Source: Eutreptiella sp. 'Long Island Sound 2002'
Taxonomy: Eukaryota; Euglenozoa; Euglenophyceae; Eutreptiales; Eutreptiaceae
Length of the DNA: 64,000 nt
Assembly: GCA_964036045.1 (NCBI GenBank)
Contig: OZ038384.1
Location: 63,709,355 to 63,773,354, forward strand
Direction: 5' to 3'
The translations under genes were made by a program, and so were the position numbers. Positions 33,720-43,078 of this stretch are shown here, piece after piece; position 1 is the first letter of the stretch, and every line of letters starts with the position of its first letter. A model generated the notes under the pieces. It did no database searches. It was not told the origin of the DNA and saw only the letters and a list, made by a program, of their open reading frames with translations.

Positions 33720-35586
33720 ATGCGGCATTCGTCCTCGTAGTGACGACGTTTGCCACAGTAACCACAGGTGATGGTACACCTGAAATGGTCCTGATGGGTC
33801 ACAGTTTTCCCATCTTTGGTATGCTGCTGACGTTTCATCTGCAGCATACAGCCACTGCGGAGATCGCAGTCAGAGGCATGACAAGGTCCCCCCTTGTCAT
33901 TGACAGGTCTGCAGTAGAACAGGGGGGGTGTACCTGCATCAGGTTTAACCTCATTCATGGCACGTAGGTTACCCCTCCCTTTACCACCTCCCTGGTTGGT
34001 GTTAGTGGGATTTTTATGCCCTTTCCCTTCGCCACGTAGGGGGGTAGGGGTACCACCTCGTCCCAAATGCTTCTTGAGGAATTTCTCCATGTGGGAGTCA
34101 TTCTCTCTCTCAAGAGCTAGCTAAATCCAGAGATCCACCAGTTCATCGTACGAGTGGGTCCTGCTCTTCCTCTCAGAGGTGGAGCGGCAATCATCCCACG
34201 TACGTTGGGGGATCTTACTCATTAGCCACAGGTGGGGCTTAGTGGCTCCGTAGGAGCCCACGTTCATCCTCGAAAACAAGTACTCCAAGTCGCACACATA
34301 TTCAAAAATTCGCGCAGCGGATGGAAACTCAGGGAGCATAGGTAGCTCCTCGATCTGTGTGCGTACGCTGAGGTCAGTCTCATAGACTGGAAATGTTTTT
34401 TCCAACCTCAGGATTACTTCTGCCCAGGTAGAACAGGTTTTCACAATCTGTTTCACCTGTTTTTGCAAAAAAAAATTTTGCATGAGCGTTTTAGCAGTGA
34501 ACATTTGGTGGCCACATCCACATGGGATTGGCCAGTCAACAAAAGGAACTCTGCAAATTCTTCTGCCCATTTGGGCAGATTTTTGGGGTCGAACTCCGGC
34601 AGTTCCAGCTGGATGTTCGCCTGGGCAATTGGTCTGCCCGTCTTCCCAACCCCCGGAGTTAGGCCTGAAGGCGACACGCCGGCAAGAGGTGCCAGGGCTG
34701 ACAGCCCTCTTCTCTCAATCTCTGTGACAGGCACGTCCTGTAGATCAGCCATAGGCACTGTCCTGGCACGGGGGTGAAAGGGGCTGGGGCAGGTGACCTT
34801 AGGCAACAGCCTTGAGACCCTTGATCTCTTGAGATCATCGGCCAGGGTACTCAGTCCTGGAGAGAGAGAGGGCAACTCTGGCTTGGGTAAGGGTTCTGCA
34901 ATACCCAGTTTAGCCTTAAAGGCCTCCGATAGGGCCGTCACATCTGGATCTTCTGATCCAGACAGGAGTTTGGCCAACAGCTCGGCCGTATGATCCAGGG
35001 CACCGTAGGTTGGCCTCGGATGATGTTGTTCTTCGACTCGAGTCGGGCCCACTTCGGGAGCCCTTGGGGTTGGACAACATGGTCTTGGATACTCAGGTCT
35101 TGGTCGTCTTGGCAGGGATGCAGTCTCAGCTCTGTCGGACGGCGGACCAGAGTGTGCGTAGGACCCTAGGTCTGTACGTGGTCTGGATCCATGTACAGCC
35201 AATGGCTCCTCTCCATCTTCCCCACGTATGGATTTGTAGTACTCCTCATGTAGGATGTACCCATCCATCTTCTTCCTCAGTTCCTCATACTCCTCAGGGC
35301 CTTCAATCGCTGTTGAGGATGAAGCCGGACAGTTGGATCTGGATACTGAGGCAGCTACACGTCTGTGGAGGTGACTGAAGCTGTCTCCACCGTGTGCTGC
35401 TAAGGCCTCGGTGGTAAGGCCTTTATTTTCTTCCGCCCTTCTGCGTTCTGGATCTCCTTGGGACCCAGATGCGCCACTGAGATGTTGTGGAGCTCGGTAA
35501 GGTGGTTCACTCATAGGTTGGGCCATGCTGCCTATTTGCACTTGGACAGTTCTGATGGGCCAGGTCCTGACGCTTGGCGTGGACAT
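33683..35586 (-). pseudogene. Gag of another LTR element with CCHC zinc knuckle
   Basis: From 35586 the minus-strand frame reads a Pro/Ser-rich N-terminus, then the start of a gag domain (LELPEFDPKNLPKWAEEFAE). A nine-T run at 34467-34475 shifts the frame. The next frame (34570-34121) carries the rest (STWAEVILRLEKTFP). After a stop at 34121-34123 the same frame gives FYCRPVNDKGGPC, HQDHFRCTITCGYC and a canonical C-x2-C-x4-H-x4-C knuckle (CGYCGKRRHYEDEC, about 33725-33766). Sequence identity is lost immediately after it. The knuckle context resembles gag proteins I associate with dinoflagellate retroelements, from memory rather than a search. Confidence 0.7.
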
Positions 35587-36377
35587 GATGAACTTGTTGT
35601 TGAGCTTTTGTGCTGCACTTCTTCTCAGGGTCGGTTCAAAAGGTCACAAGGGACTGTCTCTGCTACCGGAAAGATGTCCTTGCTTTATGCCCTAGATATT
35701 TTGATGTATTCCTGCAGGTTTTGTAGTTGAAAACCCAAACCAAAGCAGCAAGTAGAGCACGAACAGGATGCGGATCGAATCAATGATTGGTTTTGGAATC
35801 CAGTGTAACACAGAAGGGCTGCAGATAGACAAAGCAGGTTTATACACATAGATTCAATCACAAATGGATAATACAAAAGATTTTATATGAAAATTGGTCT
35901 GACTCTTGCCTCAGAGGTTGCATTAGGCACTTCAAGTGCACTCTTTTGGGTGAAATGGTGCTGGCTAGGAATGTGGGGCATAGATGTCAGGACCACACAG
36001 AAAATGACTTGGCCACGCAACTGAATTCAGAAACAGTTACAAAGTAGGACCACAATAAGTGGTAGAAACAATTGAGTATAGGGGTCTTGGGGTGGGAGAC
36101 CACTAGGCTTAACCTCCAAGGCCTAAAGCATGAAATGCCTGTTTTCTTTCTGTATATCCCCCATGAAGGAAGGTACCTCCGCTCAGTTGAGTGGTAGGGG
36201 TGAACTTCATGGGGGGCTAGGGTCACAACCCTAGTTACTTTCAGAAAGTGTACTTTAGGCAACAAAGGAGGGATAAAAACACTTCAGTTTGTCTTAGCAT
36301 CAACAAAAAGGGTTTTAAGGGGGGCTTGGCCTGGATCAAGCCCTCCAAGAAAGACATGGCAGTGACTTTTTCTTACT
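35587..36377. other. Gene-free stretch between gag remnant and element E
   Basis: No ORF with recognisable content on either strand. It probably contains the leader of the minus-strand gag and 5'-truncated sequence of element E. No LTR boundary or primer-binding site could be identified. Confidence 0.4.
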
Positions 36378-37090
36378 GCTTGGTTCTTCAAAACCCCCTT
36401 TCCTGAGGACTTCAAGAGCCCTGTGGGAGATTGGCTGGAACACAAGCAGTCTCTGGCTAACCAGGCTGGTACTAACCTGAGACACATTCGTTAAAGTGAA
36501 CAGAGCCGAGGGAACCGCCTACGGCAACCTGCCAGCTTCAAGGTTGGTGACCTTGTTTTGGTACACCATTCACGCCTACCCTCCTGGCCACGTAACTGCC
36601 TACAGGACCCTTACTTTGGACCCTATCGTATCATCAGGATAGATGGATCCAGGATCCATGTCAGGTGCAGTCCACGTCTAGGTGGTGAACTGCTGTGTGC
36701 ACCTAAGCAGTTGAGGCACTATCACTCCCCTGACGACTTGTCTTGGGATGAGTGGCGGCTCAGCGACAGTGAGGTTGAGCGTATAGACCTAGAGAACGCT
36801 GCCAGTCCAGAGGAGGCAGACGAACTCGAAGAGATGACTGCCGATGAGATGGCAGTCGATGGTTACTACGTGGTTGCAGGTATTGCTCGCCACGAGTATA
36901 AACAGGGATGGAAATCCTAACCCTGTGGGATGGCTATGGGTTATCTGAGGCGACCTGGGAACCTATGTCAGCCTTCATACAACCAGATGGGAGTATCTAC
37001 CCCATCTTCCGCACTTACCTCGTTGAGAACAACGAGGGGCAGCTCCTGACCCGTGCTGAGACTATGTCCCAGCGTAAGAAGCGAAACTAA
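36378..37090 (+). pseudogene. Element E: integrase tail and chromodomain remnant
   Basis: The plus-strand frame reads SPVGDWLEHKQSLANQAG, a TAA at 36492-36494, then FKVGDLVLVHHSRL and DPYFGPYRI of the integrase C-terminal module, and an acidic linker. The chromodomain starts at YYVVAGIARHEYKQGW. A frameshift at about 36910 moves the rest (LTLWDGYGLSEATWEP) to another frame, which ends at 37090. It belongs to a gypsy family distinct from A to C. RT and integrase core are absent, so only the 3' end of this element survives. Confidence 0.75.
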
Positions 37091-38021
37091 TCTCCCTGTG
37101 TCAGTCTACTGACAGGTGCAGTGAGCACTCTTCTGCAGACGTTCCTGTGTATGGGTGTAAGAGCAGTTGTCACAGTTGCCCCGCATTGCATCGCAGGACA
37201 AAACCGATAGCCCCCCGTGACAACTACTCCCTGGCCGAAGGCCATTGGTTTTTTCACAGACTACTGCTTACTGAGCACTGCACTGACCCTGTCTGTGCCC
37301 TGCAGACCCATGCCTATGGTTTCCAGTGTGAGCCAGGTGGCCGCTTATCAGGATTGCAGCCACCCAGCGAGTGTGTGCCTTGTTGACCATGTGTTGCATG
37401 GGTACTGCCCTAATGTAATGACCTTGGAGAGCCAACGAAGAACGGTGGCTTACTACACCAGGGGGGAATGACAAGCAAGGTGTTATGAGGCAAGGTGTGT
37501 CTTCCCTCCTTGGGGACAAGCGAGCCCACAGTTAGGACCCCTGACTGATCCAGACCCATGGGGTTCTACCCTTCCTTACAGGGTTTACCATACCCCTATG
37601 TGTGCTACGTATGTCTGTGTGTGTCTCACTTCTCTCCCCAGCGTGGCTCCCGGAGACCGGGCTTCGCTGACGTCGAACCGAAGGTCCTAATCAGGTACTA
37701 TTACCACTCTTATGGCGCCCAATTTCTGTGCTGGCGCCTATCCTTGGGGTAAGACGGCAAAAGCCCTACCTACTAGAGGGGAGGGGTGGCCAACTGTGCT
37801 AAGGGCATACAAAACGCCCATTTTTGCTACAGGCCAAAAGCTAACGCACTCCCCTGCCCACGAGTAAAAGCACGCGGGACAGGAGACACCACTACACTAC
37901 ACTCACTAACGCCAGCACCGGCCTTCGAAGGCAGGGTGAGCACTCATCACTTGCACTCAACTCCTGCCAGGCCTGCTGACCCTAACCCCTACACACGCTA
38001 CTGGGTGCTGCTGTCGAAGAA
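37091..38021 (+). other. Element E 3' flank, no gene
   Basis: About 930 bp of mixed composition with no credible ORF, probably 3' UTR and LTR of element E. It joins element C's LTR at about 38022, where C homology begins at CCCATGGCTAGG. Confidence 0.4.
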
Positions 38022-38048
38022 CCCATGGCTAGGTTAGGGCATATAACC

Positions 38049-38121
38049 GGTCTCCGGTCCACTAACCCCATGTACGGAAGGGAAGACTGGTCTCCGGTCC
38101 ACTAACCCCATGTACGGAAGG
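38049..38121 (+). repeat. Two 33-bp direct repeats in the C 5' LTR
   Basis: Identical units at 38049-38081 and 38089-38121 (40-bp period) lie upstream of the TATA-like block. Confidence 0.9.
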
Positions 38122-38205
38122 CGCCCGTTGACGCCCGGTGCGAGCCCGGCGGGAGCGTGTTCCGTGCCGTGAAGCCCCGCATCGGCAACCGATGCACCGC
38201 CAGCG

Positions 38206-38219
38206 GAGATTTATATATC
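38206..38219 (+). promoter_or_regulatory. TATA-like block in LTR
   Basis: GATTTATATATCAG is conserved at 62704-62717 and, with changes, in the A and B LTRs. Its placement downstream of the paired repeats suggests a core promoter element. No start-site data are available. Confidence 0.35.
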
Positions 38220-38860
38220 AGAATATCAGGATTCAAGAGGGATTTTTTTTCATATTGTTTCCGTCAATTTTTACGCTTCCGTTCTGATACTCACTGTTTT
38301 GACAGCTGGCGGTTAGCTCGCGACTTTAGCGTAACCGCCAGTTTAACTGTTATTAATGGAAATTTTAACGCTATCCGTGACGAAGGCTCTAAAGTCTTCA
38401 GGAATTGCATTGATGCATCCGCAATGTTCACATTCTACACTCGTAACCTTAATCCGAATTTTTCAGGATGTCCAAATCGGATTTTCGACTTCGACATCCC
38501 CGCACTTGATTTGACTTCTTTCGAGTGGACCTACGTGCTTCCCTATGCACGAATCAACTTTCCTTTTATCTTGCCCTCCATTTGTCTTAGAGATATGGGC
38601 AAAACAAAGTTGATTCGTGAGGCCACTTGTGAGGGTCATATCTCGTGTCGCTTGCGAGGAATGACAATAAGGGAACGTGGGATGTATTCACAATACTCCC
38701 GACGTAATTTAGGAAGCTTTATATGCCTTGCGTTTCCACACGTGCGCGCTAGTGTAATGGATCATGGTCAAGAGGGTAGAGTTTGCGTTATAACTCTTTG
38801 GCCATGATATTGCGTGCGTTAAGATAACTTTCGAGTGTAGCGCGCGAGTGTTGGTGTTGC

Positions 38861-38885
38861 ATAGGAACTCCCCTTGAGTTCCTAT
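38861..38885 (+). other. Conserved LTR hairpin (element C 5' copy)
   Basis: A perfect 10-bp stem, ATAGGAACTC with GAGTTCCTAT, and a 5-base loop. The loop differs from the copies at 63358 and 6871 while the stem is unchanged. Confidence 0.7.
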
Positions 38886-39880
38886 GAGCGATTGACACAA
38901 AGTTATGCCCTTGGAGGGGCATGACATATCGTGGGGGGGAGCTACCCTTTTGGGCAATATGTGGTATGTGCCATGTGTTGTGTTGCGTGCCCATTTGGCG
39001 GGTCCATCGCTCCAAGCCAAACCCGCCAATGGACCTCATATTGTGCAAGCCCCTTCTCCATACTCCCCACAATCAATTGCAAGCCTAACATTCGTGGAGG
39101 AAAGCTTGTGTGGCGATCCCAAAACGATGCGTTGGGAGCAAGGTGTGTGTTTTGCAATTTTCCATATTTTCATGTGCCCACTTGGGAAGTAGCGCTCGTA
39201 ACCTTTCAAGGCGCCCCAAGTGGAGCACATATGTGGAATCGAAGGTCATTGGTGTCAAGTCATTGTGTTTAGAAGGATTAGTTGATTGCACGATCCAAGC
39301 CGAAGATATTATAATATGCACCTTTTCCGCACCTTTCAATGCACTTTTGTGTGTCTTTGTGCCAATTTTGCCGTTTTTGGCCCGTCATGATGTCAAGTGG
39401 CGACCGTGTATCTCAACGTTGCGCTCAGTTGACATCATGACCTAAGTATGTTATGAGGGTACATACTTCGGTGCCCAACATATCTTGGACCCGGCGAATA
39501 ACTCCTCTTGGGCTTGGCACACCGTGGCCGCCATGTTGGCAATTTGGGACTATCCCAAATCATGGGCTCACTTGGCGACCCTGCCATTCCCAAAACCGGA
39601 GGAGTTGGGCGACGCCCAAAAGATATGTTGGACACATATGACTTGATACCAATCCTATGGCACACTCTGGTCCAAGTCGGGCATGTGCCTCATCTGCCCC
39701 AACCATGAGTGTGCGCATTTTTGGCCATTTTGAGCAATTTTCCACTTTTGCTGCCCGTCGTGCACTATGTTCAGCCTACCCGTGCACGCCGGACGCATGG
39801 ACCAATGGACCATATATGACGTGGGTGTTATGCATATTGGTCCCCATGGTTCACACACCACGTGGGCGAAGCGGAGCAAC

Positions 39881-41469
39881 CTTCGTTAAGGCGCTAGCCC
39901 AAAGTGAGTGTTGGCAATTTTGCCATTTTGGCATTCGTGGACCCAATTGGGATCGTCACCACGCCAGGTGGCATGGAGATCTTTGTGAGCCAAGGGCATG
40001 GGAGTCATAGTTGGACTCTCGGTGGATGGCGTATGGGATGGCGGATCCGATCTCCAAGCCGGCGTGGAGATATACTATTGGGAGCACCCCGAATTTTGGC
40101 TCATTTCGAGCAGCCAAAATGACCCCATTTTGGGACCCCAATTTCCCCCTTCCGTGTGGTCAACTGGCGGCCCCATTTCTCTATGCCCACAGGGAGCCCG
40201 GACCTAAACCCAAGTTGTGAACTCAGATATAGGTCCTAGGTCCTGCCTCCTAACCTGTGAGCCATTGGCCTTGCCCTGGCCGGGCGAGCCACGCGTGGGA
40301 ATGACTCCAATTTTGGTGATTTTGGCATCATGACCCCACTTGACGAACCCGTGGTGCCCTGATGCCGGGACGTCAAGAGGAACCAGGTTGGGTGAGGGCT
40401 CCAAAAAGTTCGTACTCAAAAAGCATAGGGTCAGTTGCCTCGTCTCTACCTCTGGCGGGTCCGAACGAGAGGTCAATTTTGGAGTTTTCGGAGCTAATAT
40501 CAGTTTGGGCTGAAACAGCCCATTTTCAGCTACCAACTCCTAGGGAATAATGGCGGGGCCATATCTCTGGCTCAGAGGCGAGTTCAGACCTGCCGTTAAG
40601 GGAGCATGGGGAGCCACTGTTGGTTGGCCTTGGAGTCACTTAGTTTGCAGGAAATCGCCTGTGGCTGGGCGGGACAGCCCCCCTATTGGCAGGGTTTCAG
40701 GGTCCGGACTGAGCAGGGCATGGGTTGTGTTTGAGCTCCCGCCCCCACCAGCCACTGAGAGGGTCGGACGTGGGATTGGGATACGAGTTCGGATTGAGTG
40801 TGTATTGTCCTGTGATGCCCTTACCCCAGTTCAGTCTTAACCCCATGTGTACATATCCTGATGTGTTGCTGTACATACTTTTGTTCCCTTGTTTCAGAGT
40901 GGCAAGGATCCTGAAACGCTTTGTCACATGACATGAGCGCATTGATGCCCCTGTGAGCGTAGTGCTTTGCCTGCCTGCTCACCTGCGCGTGTCCACCGCA
41001 GCGTCCCGTGGCCAGGCCCCCCACGGGAACGCGTCAAAAGCGTTTCACCGCCGCGGGGTTACCCATCCCCCGCGTGCCACTCGGGGCCACCAACCCCGAG
41101 CAGCGCGGCGCAGCAGCTCGCAGCTCGCAGCTCGCAGCGCAGCGCAGCAGCTCGCAGCGCAGCGCAGCAGCTCGCGGCGCCGCCCAGCGACAGCGCCGAG
41201 TTCGTCACGGAGCCCGCAGCGCCGTCAAGAGCATCGCCCTGACCGCGCAGCGACCGTGAAAGACGGGCACAGACCAGGACTCCTGCATCAGCGAGTCCCA
41301 TCGGCCGACCAGCAAGGCCGCGTCAACCACCTCCACAACCACCGGCTGACCAGCACCAGCCGCACTCCCAATCCCGTGCTGCAGCACCCGCCTCAACAAC
41401 CACCACCAGTTCGTTGAGTGGAACGAGTGCACACCAAGGACCTCAAGACCAAGTACGCCCCCCGCTGCC
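39881..41469 (+). other. Element C leader region, no gene
   Basis: 39890-41040 matches B's leader (27600-26430). From 41040 to 41469 the sequence is GC-rich and includes the tandem repeats at 41101-41175. No primer-binding site could be assigned with confidence, and I see no gene in it. Confidence 0.5.
41101..41175 (+). repeat. GCAGCTC / GCAGCGCA short tandem repeats
   Basis: About 75 bp of imperfect 7- to 8-bp repeats (GCAGCTC and GCAGCGCA units) lie in the leader of element C. Confidence 0.8.
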
Positions 41470-43006
41470 ATGGTAAACTGGCCAGAAGCTGGCAGGACGT
41501 GGCCGTGGCCCCACCCCCATGCAGCACACCTGCTGCGTGGGTTGGTTTGGGACCAACACTACCGCCACAGCCACCCCCAGTGCGAAGGCGGCATGCCCGG
41601 GAGCTTCGAGCTCCGCACGGACATGGCCCCCGACCGCCTGCAGGCCGTGGAGGACTGGCTGCGGGCGGAAGGGTTTGCCTTCCGCTTCCAGCAGAGGCGG
41701 TAAAGGACCTGGACCCGGCCGGACAGGCCCGGCGAAGGGCTGCCCCCCTGACGGGATCGAGGAGGACGAGACCCCAAACGAGTACCCGTCGGGCGCCTCG
41801 ATCAACGTCTCCATGTGGGACATGATCGAGAAGAACTTCCCGGAACCGGGGAGCGAGCGCAGGCTGCAGGGCAGCAGCAGCGCGTCTCCGGGGAAGGAGA
41901 AGCGGTCCGCCAGGGACAGGAAGCGGGACCGGAAGTGGCGGGAGTACCAGGAGTCCCTGGCCGCCGAAGCCGCCCAAGGCGCCAAGGGCGGAACCCCAGC
42001 CCCCAGTCCCCAACGGGCCAATGGTGGTCATCGGCCCGGCCATGCCACCCTCGGCGACTTCATCCAAGTCGCCAAGCAGACCAAGGCCAAGCCCCGTCCG
42101 CTGCTCCTGAGGCCCCAGCAGGCCCCAGCAGGCCCCAGCAGCGACGTGGAGTCGGCCCAGGGCGGGAGGATGCCGGCCGGCCAGGCCAGCTCCAGCAGCG
42201 GCGTCGCTCCCGACAGGGACGTGGCGCGCGCCTGTGAGGGGTGCCCTGCAACCTTCGGGTTGCCCGGCAACGGGCCAGGCAGCACAGCGCTGCTGTGGAG
42301 GGCGCCGTCGGCATCGCCCAGGAGGAGGCTGCAGAGTGGGCGCATGGCATGGCCATCCACGCCCAGACCGTGGCGGCCATTGCGGCCGGACTCACGGCCG
42401 TAGCCGCCCATGGGGCAGCGACTGCCCAGGTCAACGGTGAGTTGGCGGCAGCCGACGAGGAAGCCCGCCTGACGCAGGAGGCCATTGCCTGCAAGGAGGC
42501 CGAGGTGAGGGCGCTGGAAGAGGCGCTTGCCCAAGAGAGGGCAAAGAAGGAGGCGGGAGAAAAGGGCCCACGCCGAAGGAACGGCTAAGGCCCAGGCGGA
42601 CGCCGCCAAGAAGGACGCCATCGAGGCCGCGCGACGGAAGGTGGCTGAGGACAGGGCCAAGACGGAGGCGGAGCTGGCGGCGTTGGAAGCGGAGAAGGCG
42701 CGGCTGCAGCGGACTCGGGAAGCCGGGGCGGCTCGTTCCCAGGAGGAGGCTGAAAGGCGAGCTCCTGCAGCCACCGCCGCCGCAATGGAGGAGGCAGAGG
42801 CCAAACTCCGCCGCGAGACTCCCCCGGGAGGATCACGAGTGGAGACCCTTCGAAAACTTTTCGAAGGGGACGCCTCCTCCAAGATGACGCCGGACGAGGC
42901 CGACACGGGCAGCAGTGGGAGCAGTGGCCCCACCGCCCATCGACAGAGGAAGGTCAAGGGGAAGACCCCCGAGAGGCCACGGAGGCCAGCGGGCGGACAC
43001 CCCTAG
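41470..43006 (+). pseudogene. Element C: gag N-terminal extension, frameshifted
   Basis: The N-terminal module begins MVNWPEAGRTWP (41470-41703). The next segment (ASINVSMWDMIEKNFPEPG, SPGKEKRSA) is in another frame to 42403. The Ala/Glu/Lys/Arg coiled coil occupies 42241-42588 and, after a frameshift, 42527-43006, ending at a TAG (43004-43006). The frame before that stop is the same as the downstream 905-codon gag ORF, and B has His-Asp where C has the stop, so the stop is a private mutation. A long coiled coil ahead of the capsid domain is not typical of Ty3/gypsy Gag; it could drive particle assembly or bind a host factor. Confidence 0.7.
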
Positions 43007-43078
43007 GACAGTGACCCCTTCTTCACCGCCAGCGACGGTCCAGCGACAGGGGATGAACGAGGCCGCCGACATCGCCAA

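Larger units (their letters stand above)
38022..39880 (+). repeat. Element C 5' LTR (first ~115 bp missing)
   Basis: 38022-39530 is nearly identical by eye to 62520-64000. It holds the 33-bp direct repeats (38049-38121), a TATA-like block (GATTTATATATCAG, 38206-38219), an AT-rich body and the hairpin at 38861-38885. The TGTGACACCC start present at 62407 is absent because unrelated sequence precedes 38022. The LTR end cannot be set because the 3' copy runs off the window. LTRs of this type provide promoter and polyadenylation signals. Confidence 0.7.

Noticed and set aside
39910-39960. GCCATTTTGGC core reminiscent of a dinoflagellate spliced-leader relic (also near 27540)
   Set aside because: Only about 11 bases match and the flanking spliced-leader bases are absent; the core is part of a palindrome-like AT-rich segment shared by the LTR leaders.
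41101-41175. Possible CRISPR-like or satellite array
   Set aside because: Units are 7-8 bp without spacers; simple microsatellite expansion in a leader region.
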